This document shows, one piece after another, positions 15,832 through 23,498 of a DNA stretch of 58,758 nucleotides. The position numbers and the translations under genes were made by a program. Under the pieces are notes generated by a model. It had not been told where the DNA came from. It saw nothing but the letters and a program-made list of their open reading frames with translations, and searched no databases. Source of the DNA: Streptomyces sp. MMG1121 (GTDB taxonomy: Bacteria > Actinomycetota > Actinomycetes > Streptomycetales > Streptomycetaceae); assembly GCF_001280015.1 (NCBI RefSeq), contig NZ_LGDV01000218.1, positions 1 through 58,758 on the forward strand. Reading direction: 5' to 3'. Position 1 is the stretch's first letter; every line of letters begins with the position of its first letter.

Positions 15832-15866
15832 CGACATGTCACTACAGCGCGTTGCCGACATGTGAC
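15832..15866. promoter_or_regulatory. Twin CGACATGTNAC sites before sigN
   Basis: CGACATGTCAC at 15832-15842 and CGACATGTGAC at 15856-15866 are 24 bp apart and lie about 115-145 bp before the sigN start. They are likely promoter or regulator-binding elements of the complex sigN promoter region. The rest of the 397-base gap 15581-15977 shows no gene. Confidence 0.45.
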
Positions 15867-15977
15867 ATTCTGCGGGAAGCGCGTTTGCCGGGGCTTCGGC
15901 TCCGGTATTCAGGTGAAGGCTGCGTTGCTCGAAAGTCAGACGCCGCCGCGACCGTCCCGCGACCCAAAGGGGGTGGC

Positions 15978-16916
15978 ATGTCCGCAGACCAGGGCAGCTC
16001 GAAGGTGCTGACGCCCACGACGAGCGAGGCAGCGCCCAAGGAGCTCGACGCTCTCGACGTCCTCGACGGCATCGAGGGCGTCACGGCCCTCGATGCCGTG
16101 CCGACCCCGCCCGCCCAGGCGGCCGCCCATGTCCCGGCCCCGCCGGCCGCCGGGGACATCGACACCCGCACTCTGTCCCGCTCGCTGTTCCTGCGGCTCG
16201 CCGCCCTCGGCGAGGACAGCCCCGAGCGGGCCTACGTCCGGGACACGCTGATCGAGCTGAACCTCCCGCTGGTCCGCTACGCGGCAGCGCGCTTCCGCTC
16301 GCGCAACGAACCGATGGAGGACATCGTCCAGGTCGGCACCATCGGCCTGATCAAGGCGATCGACCGCTTCGACTGCGAACGGGGCGTGGAGTTCCCGACG
16401 TTCGCGATGCCGACGGTGGTCGGCGAGATCAAGCGGTTCTTCCGCGACACCTCCTGGTCGGTCCGCGTCCCGCGCCGCCTGCAGGAGCTGCGCCTGGCGC
16501 TGACCAAGGCCAGCGACGAGCTGTCCCAGAAGCTGGACCGCTCCCCGACGGTGACGGAACTGGCCGCCGTGCTCGGTGTCTCCGAGGAGGACGTGGTCGA
16601 CGGCCTCGCGGTCGGCAACGCCTACACGGCTTCCTCGCTCGACTCCCCGGCCCCCGAGGACGACGGCGGCGAGGGCTCCCTGGCCGACCGCCTCGGCTAC
16701 GAGGACACGGCGCTGGAGGGCGTGGAATACCGCGAGTCCCTCAAGCCTCTGCTGGCCAAACTCCCGCCCCGGGAGCGCCGGATCATCATGCTGCGCTTCT
16801 TCGCCAACATGACGCAGTCGCAGATCGGCGAGGAGGTCGGCATCTCCCAGATGCACGTCTCCCGGCTGCTGACCCGGACGCTGGCGCAGTTGCGGGAAGG
16901 CCTGATCTCCGACTGA
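15978..16916 (+). CDS. sigN: RNA polymerase sigma factor SigN (SigB/SigF/SigG family)
   Basis: 312 residues from ATG 15978 behind AAAGGGGGTGG. A variable, Ala/Pro-rich N-terminus of about 60 residues precedes region 2 ([39 protein letters not shown]), region 3 ([20 protein letters not shown]) and region 4 ([20 protein letters not shown], then a helix-turn-helix with [12 protein letters not shown]). It is a close paralog of the gene just upstream, probably from tandem duplication. In S. coelicolor SigN is tied to aerial-hypha development and to nepA expression; a nepA-like gene is at 49122-49427. Confidence 0.85.
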   Translation: MSADQGSSKVLTPTTSEAAPKELDALDVLDGIEGVTALDAVPTPPAQAAAHVPAPPAAGDIDTRTLSRSLFLRLAALGEDSPERAYVRDTLIELNLPLVRYAAARFRSRNEPMEDIVQVGTIGLIKAIDRFDCERGVEFPTFAMPTVVGEIKRFFRDTSWSVRVPRRLQELRLALTKASDELSQKLDRSPTVTELAAVLGVSEEDVVDGLAVGNAYTASSLDSPAPEDDGGEGSLADRLGYEDTALEGVEYRESLKPLLAKLPPRERRIIMLRFFANMTQSQIGEEVGISQMHVSRLLTRTLAQLREGLISD

Positions 16917-16926
16917 GGGTTCAATT

Positions 16927-16941
16927 CTGACGATCCGTCAG
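16927..16941 (+). promoter_or_regulatory. Palindrome CTGACGATCCGTCAG before the lipoprotein gene
   Basis: Perfect 6-bp arms with a 3-base spacer, ending 13 bases before the ATG at 16955 and 10 bases after the sigN stop. The CTGACG...CGTCAG form is typical of TetR-type operators in Streptomyces; a related site precedes the igr-like operon (48945-48974). A weak terminator role for sigN is the alternative. Confidence 0.5.
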
Positions 16942-16954
16942 CGACACTGGCCCG

Positions 16955-17740
16955 ATGCTGCGAGCGACAGGGCCGGACGGGACAGCGCGAACGACACGTG
17001 CGACACGTGCACCCTGGACGCGTGGCCGCCGAGGCGCCGTTACGGCAGCGTCGGCGGCCGTCGTCGTTCTGGGCGGAGTGCTGGCCGCGTGCGGGGGACA
17101 CGGCCCGGGCGGCGGATACGTCGCCGTCGGTGCGGTGGGCGGCTCCGGACGGTCCGGTCCCGCATCCGCTGCACCCACGGGTTCGGTGACGCTCGTGCCG
17201 CTGGACGGCGCAAGCGCGCAAGGCAGTCCGCCAGGCGGCAACTCTCCTGCGGGCTCCTCCGGTTCGGTCCGGCCGAGCGGCTCGTCCGGCACCGGCGGCC
17301 CGGAGCGGATCACGCCCTCGCCGGGCACGCCCGGCCCTTCCGGCAGCGCCCGCGGGACCTCCGGTGCCACGGCATCCGCTCCGCCCGCACCGACGTCGCC
17401 CGCCCCAACTCCAGGCAGCGGCACGCCCGCCGGCCCCGCCGACCTCTCCTGGGGCGCCCCCACGACGAAGGCGGCGGATCAGCGCTGGTGCCAGAAGGTG
17501 ACCGTCACCTTCCACAACTCGGGCGGTACGGCGGTGCGTTCGGGCTCGGTGACGTTCGGGACGCATGTCATCGGCGCGCTCGGCATCGACTGGGGGACGC
17601 TCTCCTCGACCGCGGACCTGCCGGTGCCGATCGCGCCGGGTGCGCGCACGAGCCCTACCTGGACGGTGTGCGTCGACGCCTGGCGCGTACCACTCGGTAT
17701 GCACATCGAGACGCGGGACGTGTCCGTCCAGTGGAAGTGA
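16955..17740 (+). CDS. Secreted lipoprotein with low-complexity linker and C-terminal beta domain
   Basis: 261 residues. Basic N-terminus, hydrophobic segment and lipobox VLAAC (Cys near 46) indicate a lipid-anchored extracytoplasmic protein. A Gly/Ser/Pro/Thr linker of about 110 residues follows. The C-terminal domain (about 160-261) has two Cys (WCQKVTVTFHNSGG and WTVCVDAW) and the pattern of an immunoglobulin-like or cellulose-binding-like fold. Function is unknown. Confidence 0.75.
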   Translation: MLRATGPDGTARTTRATRAPWTRGRRGAVTAASAAVVVLGGVLAACGGHGPGGGYVAVGAVGGSGRSGPASAAPTGSVTLVPLDGASAQGSPPGGNSPAGSSGSVRPSGSSGTGGPERITPSPGTPGPSGSARGTSGATASAPPAPTSPAPTPGSGTPAGPADLSWGAPTTKAADQRWCQKVTVTFHNSGGTAVRSGSVTFGTHVIGALGIDWGTLSSTADLPVPIAPGARTSPTWTVCVDAWRVPLGMHIETRDVSVQWK

Positions 17741-17755
17741 ACGCCGGCGCGCGTC

Positions 17756-17956
17756 CTACTTGAGCGCCAGCCAGGCCACGCCCGCCACCACGACGAGGGC
17801 CACGATGACGCCGATGATCAGGCCGACGCGGGGACCTGAGGAGGATGCGGCCGCCTGCGCCTGGCGCCCCTGGGGGGCCTCGTCGACGAACGCGCGGAAC
17901 ATCTGGGTGTTGCCGGCGGGGTCGTAATTGCCCTGGGGGCCCTGGGTGTTAGCCAT
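17756..17956 (-). CDS. Small tail-anchored membrane protein (66 residues)
   Basis: MANTQGPQGNYDPAGNTQMF opens a hydrophilic N-terminus rich in Gln and Ala. One C-terminal hydrophobic helix (VGLIIGVIVALVVVAGVAWL) ends the protein two residues later, giving tail-anchor topology. Convergent with the lipoprotein gene. No function recognised. Confidence 0.7.
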   Translation of the reverse strand: MANTQGPQGNYDPAGNTQMFRAFVDEAPQGRQAQAAASSSGPRVGLIIGVIVALVVVAGVAWLALK

Positions 17957-18102
17957 GGCCCGAGACACTAGCGAATCCACGTGTCCGACCCAAGTGCGGG
18001 GCCACCGGGACAGAGGGGGGCACCTCACCCGCACTCACCTGCACATTTACGTTCGCAATACTTGCCTTTGCCAAGTTTTTGCGTCACCGAACTCCGATTT
18101 GT

Positions 18103-18144
18103 TTGCTTGGAGCAACCAAACACCCCTATGGTTGCCCCAAGCAA
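18103..18144 (+). promoter_or_regulatory. MarR-type operator: 15-bp inverted repeat
   Basis: TTGCTTGGAGCAACC (18103-18117) and GGTTGCCCCAAGCAA (18130-18144) are inverted copies with one mismatch and a 12-bp spacer. Each arm is itself a partial palindrome (TTGC..GCAA), so two repressor dimers could bind. The site lies 18 bp before the MarR gene start and overlaps a possible -35 (TTGCTT) and -10 (TATGGT), so binding should block transcription of the MarR-MFS operon. Confidence 0.75.
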
Positions 18145-18161
18145 CGAATACAGGAGGTGTG

Positions 18162-18656
18162 ATGGCCGAGCAGGCGCAGTTCGAAGAGCTGGCGCGTCAG
18201 CTCAGTGCCGTCGGAGCCGTGAAAAGGGACCTGGGCCGGATCCTGCCGCCCGACTGCCCGACCGGCTCGGCCGCCGTGCTGACCCTGCTGGGCCGCCACG
18301 GCGACATGCGCATGAGCAAGCTCGCCGAGCTGCTCGCCGTGGACATGTCGGTCACCAGCCGGCATGTCGCGCACGTCGCCGCACGCGGCTGGATCGAGCG
18401 GCTGCCGGACCCCGCCGACAAGCGCTCGCGCATCCTGCGCCTGACGCCCTCGGGGCTGGAGCAGCTCGACGAGCTGTCCCGGCGGACCACGCGTCTGCTC
18501 GCCGAGCGGCTCGCCGACTGGACCGACGACGAGGTCGGCCAGCTCATCCGGCTGATGACCCGGCTGCGCGACTCGTTCGGCGACTGCCGGTCCGCCTCGA
18601 TGCGGCTCCCCGCCCCCGTGTTCGAAGAGACCACCCGTACACCCGCAAACACGTAA
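18162..18656 (+). CDS. MarR family transcriptional regulator
   Basis: 164 residues from ATG 18162 behind AGGAGG. A winged helix-turn-helix with MRMSKLAELLAVDMSVTSRH (recognition helix) and a wing with DPADKRSRILRLTPSG, the conserved MarR D-x-R-D/S-x-R pattern. The exporter gene follows after 13 bases, so this is a self-controlled efflux operon, with the twin operator directly upstream. The inducing ligand is unknown. Confidence 0.9.
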   Translation: MAEQAQFEELARQLSAVGAVKRDLGRILPPDCPTGSAAVLTLLGRHGDMRMSKLAELLAVDMSVTSRHVAHVAARGWIERLPDPADKRSRILRLTPSGLEQLDELSRRTTRLLAERLADWTDDEVGQLIRLMTRLRDSFGDCRSASMRLPAPVFEETTRTPANT

Positions 18657-18669
18657 GAAAAGGAAGCCC

Positions 18670-21231
18670 ATGGCAACGACCACACCAGCCGGTGTGCGGG
18701 CTCACGCCAAGCACGGGGGAGGCCCCTCGGCGGGCGACGCCCCGATGACGCACCGGCAGATCATGGAGGCGCTGTCCGGCCTGCTCCTGGGCCTGTTCGC
18801 CGCCATCCTCTCCTCGACGATCGTCACCAACGCACTGCCGACGATCATCAAGAGCATCGGCGGCGGCCAGTCCGCCTACACCTGGGTCGTCACGGCGGCG
18901 CTGCTCGCCATGACGGCCTCCGTGCCGCTGTGGGGCAAGCTCGCCGACCTGGTCAGCAAGAAGGCGCTCGTCCAGATATCCCTGGTCATCTACATCGCCG
19001 GCTCGGTCATAGCCGGTCTCTCGCAGAACCCGGCGATGCTGATCAGCGCCCGCGTGGTGCAGGGCCTCGGCGCCGGCGGTCTGTCCGCCCTGGTGCAGGT
19101 CATCATGGCCGCGATGATCTCCCCGCGCGAGCGCGGCCGTTACTCCGGCTACACCGGCGCCACCTTCGCCGTCGCCACCGTCGGCGGCCCGCTGCTCGGC
19201 GGCGTCATCACCGACACCTCCTGGCTCGGCTGGCGCTACTGCCTCTTCGTCGGTATCCCCTTCGCGCTGATCGCGCTGGTCGTCCTGCAGAAGACGCTGC
19301 ACCTGCCGGTCGTCAAGCGGAAGGTCAAGGTCGACTGGACCGGCGCCTTCTTCATCACCGCCGCCGCCTCGCTGCTGCTGGTGTGGGTCACCTTCGCCAA
19401 CGACAAGTACGACTGGCTGTCCTGGCAGACGTACACGATGGTGGGCGGCACGATCGTGCTCGCGCTGCTCTTCGTGTTCACCGAGACCCGGGCGTCCGAG
19501 CCGATCATCCCGCTGCGCCTGTTCCGCAACCGCACCATCACGCTGGCCTCGCTGGCCTCCCTGTTCGTCGGTGTCGGCATGTACGCGGGCACCGTGTTCT
19601 TCTCGCAGTACTTCCAGCTGGCCCGCGACAAGTCGCCGACGATGTCCGGCGTCATGACCATCCCGATGATCGGCGGTCTGTTCGTCGCCTCCATGGTCTC
19701 CGGCCGCTTCATCACCAGCACCGGCCGCTGGAAGGGCTGGCTGGTCGCCGGCGGTGTCTCCCTCACGGCCGGCCTGGCCCTGCTCGGCCTGATGCGCTAC
19801 GACACCCCGTACTGGGAGCTGTCGATCTACATGGCGCTGCTCGGCATCGGCGTCGGCATGATGATGCAGAACCTGGTGCTGTCCACGCAGAACCAGGTCA
19901 CCCCGAAGGACCTGGGCGTCGCCTCCTCCACCGTGAGCTTCTTCCGCTCCCTGGGCGGTGCGGTCGGCGTCGGCGTGCTCGGCTCGGTGATGTCGGACCG
20001 GATCACCCACTACGCCACGAACAGCATCACCGAACTGAGCCCGAAGGCGCAGGCCGGCGCGGCCAAGGCCATGGGCGGCGGCGAGCTGCCCGACATGAAC
20101 GCGCTGCCGGCTCCGGTGCGGGGCTGGCTGGAGGCCGCCTACGGCCACGGCATCGCGGACGTCTTCCTCTACGCCGCCCCCTTCGCGCTGATCGCGTTCA
20201 TCACCGTGCTGTTCATCAAGGAGGTCCCGCTGCGGACGTCCGGTGCGCTGGCCCAGGCCGCGCAGGAGAAGGCCGGGGCGGTCGCGGAAGCCGCCGCTCC
20301 CGTAGAGACGACTGTGGAGAACATCGTGCAGGAACCCGCGCAGCAGAAGGTGCCCAGCTGGGCCGCGCCCGTCGTGTCGGACACCTTCACCGAGACGCCG
20401 GCCACGGCCGGCGCCACCGCCACCCAGGTGATGACGGCCGTCGCGACGATCGCCGAGCCCGGCACCGGCGGCGGCACCCCGGTGCACGGCTTCGTCCGTG
20501 GCGCCGAGAGCGCCCCGGTCCCGCAGGCCGCGATCACCCTGATCTCGCTGTCCGGCCGCCAGCTGGGCCGCGCGGTCGCCCAGGGGGACGGTTCCTACGC
20601 CGTGGACGCCCCCGGCACCGGCTCCTACGTCCTGATCGCCTCCGCCGACGGCTACCAGCCGCAGGCCTCCACCATCGTGGTGGGCGGCGAGCCGCTGTCG
20701 TACGACATCCTGCTCAGCGGCACCAGCGGGCTGACCGGTGTGGTCCGGGCCGCCGGGAGCGCGCTGCCGGTCAAGGACGCCATGGTGATCGTCACCGATG
20801 TGCGCGGTGATCTGCTGGCCACCGCCGCCACCGGCGAACAGGGCGAGTTCGCCTTCACCGACCTGGTGCCCGGCATGGTGACCATGGCGGTCAACGCGAG
20901 CGGGTTCCGGCCGCGCGCGCTGCCCGTCGAGGTCGGCGCCACCGGGGTCACCCGGATCGAGATCGACCTGGACGCCGGGGCCCAGCTCCAGGGTGTCGTC
21001 CGGGCCCCGCACGGTCCGCTGGCCGACGCCCGGGTGACCCTGGTCGACCAGGCGGGCAACGTGGTCGGCACGGCCACCACCGGCACGGACGGCGCGTACG
21101 CCTTCACCGATCTGGACAGTGGTGAGTACACCGTCATCGCGACGGGCTACCCGCCGGTGGCCACCGCGCTGACCGTCGCCGGTACCGGGGTCGACGGCCA
21201 CGAGATCGAACTCGCCCACCCCGGCGAGTAG
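18670..21231 (+). CDS. MFS drug exporter (DHA2, 14 TM) fused to C-terminal beta-sandwich repeats
   Basis: 853 residues, far longer than the usual 480-530. Residues about 30-525 form an EmrB/QacA-type transporter: TIVTNALPTIIKSIGG after TM1, GKLADLVSKKALVQ in the loop after TM2, and motif C-like GATFAVATVGGPLLGG in TM5. A linker (530-595) leads to three tandem domains of about 85 residues each. They start at HGFVRGAESAPVPQAAIT, LTGVVRAAGSALPVKDAMV and LQGVVRAPHGPLADARVTL, each with a DGSYA/GEFAF/DGAYAF motif, typical of carboxypeptidase-regulatory-like (Cna-B-type) folds. Predicted topology places these domains inside the cell. The next gene carries a related domain. Confidence 0.88.
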   Translation: MATTTPAGVRAHAKHGGGPSAGDAPMTHRQIMEALSGLLLGLFAAILSSTIVTNALPTIIKSIGGGQSAYTWVVTAALLAMTASVPLWGKLADLVSKKALVQISLVIYIAGSVIAGLSQNPAMLISARVVQGLGAGGLSALVQVIMAAMISPRERGRYSGYTGATFAVATVGGPLLGGVITDTSWLGWRYCLFVGIPFALIALVVLQKTLHLPVVKRKVKVDWTGAFFITAAASLLLVWVTFANDKYDWLSWQTYTMVGGTIVLALLFVFTETRASEPIIPLRLFRNRTITLASLASLFVGVGMYAGTVFFSQYFQLARDKSPTMSGVMTIPMIGGLFVASMVSGRFITSTGRWKGWLVAGGVSLTAGLALLGLMRYDTPYWELSIYMALLGIGVGMMMQNLVLSTQNQVTPKDLGVASSTVSFFRSLGGAVGVGVLGSVMSDRITHYATNSITELSPKAQAGAAKAMGGGELPDMNALPAPVRGWLEAAYGHGIADVFLYAAPFALIAFITVLFIKEVPLRTSGALAQAAQEKAGAVAEAAAPVETTVENIVQEPAQQKVPSWAAPVVSDTFTETPATAGATATQVMTAVATIAEPGTGGGTPVHGFVRGAESAPVPQAAITLISLSGRQLGRAVAQGDGSYAVDAPGTGSYVLIASADGYQPQASTIVVGGEPLSYDILLSGTSGLTGVVRAAGSALPVKDAMVIVTDVRGDLLATAATGEQGEFAFTDLVPGMVTMAVNASGFRPRALPVEVGATGVTRIEIDLDAGAQLQGVVRAPHGPLADARVTLVDQAGNVVGTATTGTDGAYAFTDLDSGEYTVIATGYPPVATALTVAGTGVDGHEIELAHPGE

Positions 21232-21238
21232 TTCACCC

Positions 21239-21282
21239 CCGGCCCGTGGCACACGTACCGTCGTGTGTGTGCCACGGGCCGG
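21239..21282 (+). terminator. Hairpin between MFS and YceI genes
   Basis: 16-bp perfect arms (CCGGCCCGTGGCACAC and complement) separated by 12 bases, followed by a T-rich stretch. It may terminate the MFS operon or reduce read-through into the YceI gene. Confidence 0.75.
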
Positions 21283-21325
21283 TTCGTTGAGACCATTTTG
21301 TAAGGCTTTGCAGGGAGAAAACGGG

Positions 21326-22147
21326 ATGGGACTGACCGCGAAGATCCGCACGCGTGACGGGTGGGCCGTGTCGCACGCGGTCGTCACGGTGACCGACATG
21401 ACCGGTGCGCAGGTGCTGCGCGCCGAGACGGATGCCGAGGGGGCCGTACGGGACACCACCGAGCTGGCTCCGGGGGCGTACACGGTCATCGTGACAGCCG
21501 TGGGATACGCACCCGCCGCCTCCTCCGCGATCGTCACCGCGAGCGGCCGGGCCGAGGTCGGCACGGTGACACTGACCCGGCAGGGCGGCACCGAGCTGCC
21601 GCCGCCCGGCCCCTGGACGATCGACCCGGTGCACTCCTCCGTGGCCGCGGTCGCCCAGCACCTGGGCATCTCCAGCGTGCACGGCCGGTTCACGGAGTTC
21701 GGCGGCACGATCGAGATCGCGCCCGACGACGTCGCCAAGTCCCGCGTGGAGGCGGTGATCAAGGCCGCGTCCGTCGACACGGGCAACGGCATGCGCGACA
21801 CGCACCTGAAGTCCGCGGACTTCCTGGACGTAGAGCGGCATCCGGAGATCACCTACCGGTCCACCGGTCTGACGCTGGCCGGCTCCGACCGCTGGACCGT
21901 CCAGGGCGAGCTGTCCATGCACGGGGTGGTACGACCCGTCGACCTGGACCTGGCGTACCTGGGCACCGGCGCGGACCCGTGGGGCGGCACGCGGGCGGCG
22001 TTCCGCGCGACGGCCGAGCTGCGCCGCGAGGACTTCGCGATGAACTACAACCAGGTGCTCCAGGCCGGTATCGCCGCCATCGGCACGACCCTGAAGGTCG
22101 AGCTGGACATCCAGGCGGTGCAGGGCGACTCGCTGCCCCAGGCGTAG
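21326..22147 (+). CDS. YceI-domain protein with N-terminal carboxypeptidase-regulatory-like domain
   Basis: 273 residues from ATG 21326 behind CAGGGAGAAAACGGG. Residues 1-88 are a beta-sandwich domain (AVVTVTDMTGAQVLRAETDA, APGAYTVIVTAVGYAP) of the same type as the repeats at the end of the upstream transporter. Residues about 95-273 are a YceI lipocalin-like barrel: WTIDPVHSSVAAVAQHLGIS, VHGRFTEFGGTIEI, SADFLDVERHPEITYRST and the end of the barrel near VLQAGIAAIGTTLKVELDI. YceI proteins bind isoprenoids or amphiphiles. No signal peptide is present, so it is probably cytoplasmic. Confidence 0.87.
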   Translation: MGLTAKIRTRDGWAVSHAVVTVTDMTGAQVLRAETDAEGAVRDTTELAPGAYTVIVTAVGYAPAASSAIVTASGRAEVGTVTLTRQGGTELPPPGPWTIDPVHSSVAAVAQHLGISSVHGRFTEFGGTIEIAPDDVAKSRVEAVIKAASVDTGNGMRDTHLKSADFLDVERHPEITYRSTGLTLAGSDRWTVQGELSMHGVVRPVDLDLAYLGTGADPWGGTRAAFRATAELRREDFAMNYNQVLQAGIAAIGTTLKVELDIQAVQGDSLPQA

Positions 22148-22196
22148 GCACAGCAGGGTCAGCCACCGGGGCACGAGTTGCCCCTAGGCTGCCCCC

Positions 22197-22670
22197 ATGG
22201 CACCGAACATCGCTACCAACACCCGTGTATCGCTGGACGAGCTGCTGGACTTCGTACGGCCCCGCCATCGCGCCCTGCTCATCACGCGGCGCGCCGATGG
22301 CGGGCCGCAGGCCTCCCCGCTGACCTGCGGGGTCGACGACGCGGGACGGATCGTCGTCTCGACCTACCCGGAGCGGGCCAAGACCCGCAACGCCAAGCGG
22401 GACACGCGGGTGGCCCTGCTCGTGCTGAGCGACGAGTGGAACGGCCCCTGGGTGCAGATCGACGGCACGGCCGAGGTCATCGACACCCCCGACTCCGTGG
22501 AACCGCTGGTCGAGTACTACCGCAACATCGCCGGTGAACATCCCGACTGGGACGAATACCGGGCGGCGATGGTCAAGCAGGGCAAGTCCATCATCCGGGT
22601 GACACCCGAGCGGTGGGGCCCGATCGCCACCGGGGGGTTTCCGGCGCGGCTGGTGGCGGACGAGGGGTAG
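22197..22670 (+). CDS. PPOX-class F420-dependent oxidoreductase family protein
   Basis: 157 residues. Split-barrel flavin/deazaflavin-binding fold: LLDFVRPRHRALLITRRADG, a central KTRNAKRDTRVALLVLSDEW, then VQIDGTAEVIDTPD and the end RVTPERWGPIATGGFPARL. F420-linked members reduce diverse small molecules. Short gap to YceI and same strand, but it may be independently transcribed. Confidence 0.85.
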   Translation: MAPNIATNTRVSLDELLDFVRPRHRALLITRRADGGPQASPLTCGVDDAGRIVVSTYPERAKTRNAKRDTRVALLVLSDEWNGPWVQIDGTAEVIDTPDSVEPLVEYYRNIAGEHPDWDEYRAAMVKQGKSIIRVTPERWGPIATGGFPARLVADEG

Positions 22671-22678
22671 CGGCGGCG

Positions 22679-23434
22679 TCAGCCGCGTTCGACCATCGCC
22701 TCGATGCCCGCCACCAGCAGGTCCAGGGCGTAGCTGAAGTCCCGGTTCAGGATCTCGGCGACCGTGTCGCCGCCGCGGGCCTCCATGATCTCCTTGGCGT
22801 CCCGGAGGTAGTGGGCGGCCCGGGCGTCCTGCTGGACCGAGTCCAGGACCTGTTGGTGGTAGGCGTCCGGGGTCAGACCGGAGTCCGCGATCCGGGACAT
22901 GAACGTGGCCTCGACCGTGCCGTAGCCGTACACGAACTGGAAGACGGCCGAGACGGCGCTCATCAGCCGGTGGGCCGGCAGCCCGGTGCTGCGGATGACG
23001 CGCTGCACGGTGCGTGAGAAGGCCAGCGACCGGGGGCCGATGTTGAGATACCGGCCCTCCAGCGGGGACAGCCAGGGGTGGCGCACGAGGAGGGACCGGT
23101 ACTCCGCCGCGAGCGACCGCAGCTGCTCCCGCCAGTCGGCGTCGTCCTCGGCGGTGGGCAGCAGCAGCTCGCCGTAGGCCGCGTCCAGGGCGAGTTCGAG
23201 CAGATGGTCCTTGGTGTCGACGTACCAGTACAGGGACATCGCGGTGACGTTCAGCTCGGCCGCCAGCCGCCGCATGGAGAACTTCGCCAGCCCCTCGGCG
23301 TCCAGCAGCCGCACGGACACCGCGGTGATCCGCTCCCGGTCGAGCCCGGAGGGCTGGCCACTGCGCCCACTGCGCGGGGCCTTCTCCTCGAGCCAGACGC
23401 TGTCCCGCGCCGACCGCGCAGATTCCTTCACCAT
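22679..23434 (-). CDS. TetR family regulator with TetR_C-type ligand domain
   Basis: 251 residues. N-terminal helix-turn-helix (about 30-75) with SMRRLAAELNVTAMSLYWYV, the classical TetR recognition region including SLYWYV. The C-terminal domain matches the tetracycline-repressor-like group (LPAHRLMSAVSAVFQFVYGY). It is 64 bases downstream of the MFS gene on the same strand and is the obvious candidate to bind the 34-bp operator over that gene's promoter. Its own upstream gap has a weaker GGAC...GTCC palindrome. Confidence 0.9.
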   Translation of the reverse strand: MVKESARSARDSVWLEEKAPRSGRSGQPSGLDRERITAVSVRLLDAEGLAKFSMRRLAAELNVTAMSLYWYVDTKDHLLELALDAAYGELLLPTAEDDADWREQLRSLAAEYRSLLVRHPWLSPLEGRYLNIGPRSLAFSRTVQRVIRSTGLPAHRLMSAVSAVFQFVYGYGTVEATFMSRIADSGLTPDAYHQQVLDSVQQDARAAHYLRDAKEIMEARGGDTVAEILNRDFSYALDLLVAGIEAMVERG

Positions 23435-23498
23435 CGGCGCATCCTCCCGAAACTCCGGACAAGTGGTCCAACCTTAGGGGCGCGGGCCCGCCGAACCC

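Noticed and set aside
15828..15977. Longer SigN N-terminus beginning near 15828
   Set aside because: It would read through the twin promoter-like repeats; ATG 15978 has a good ribosome-binding site.
16927..16941. Rho-independent terminator of sigN
   Set aside because: The stem is only 6 bp, has no T-run, and its motif matches an operator type; regulatory assignment preferred.
18544..21852. 1102-codon minus-strand frame opposite the exporter and YceI genes
   Set aside because: Low-complexity Asp/Gly/His/Arg composition typical of GC-rich antisense; the plus-strand genes have recognisable motifs throughout.
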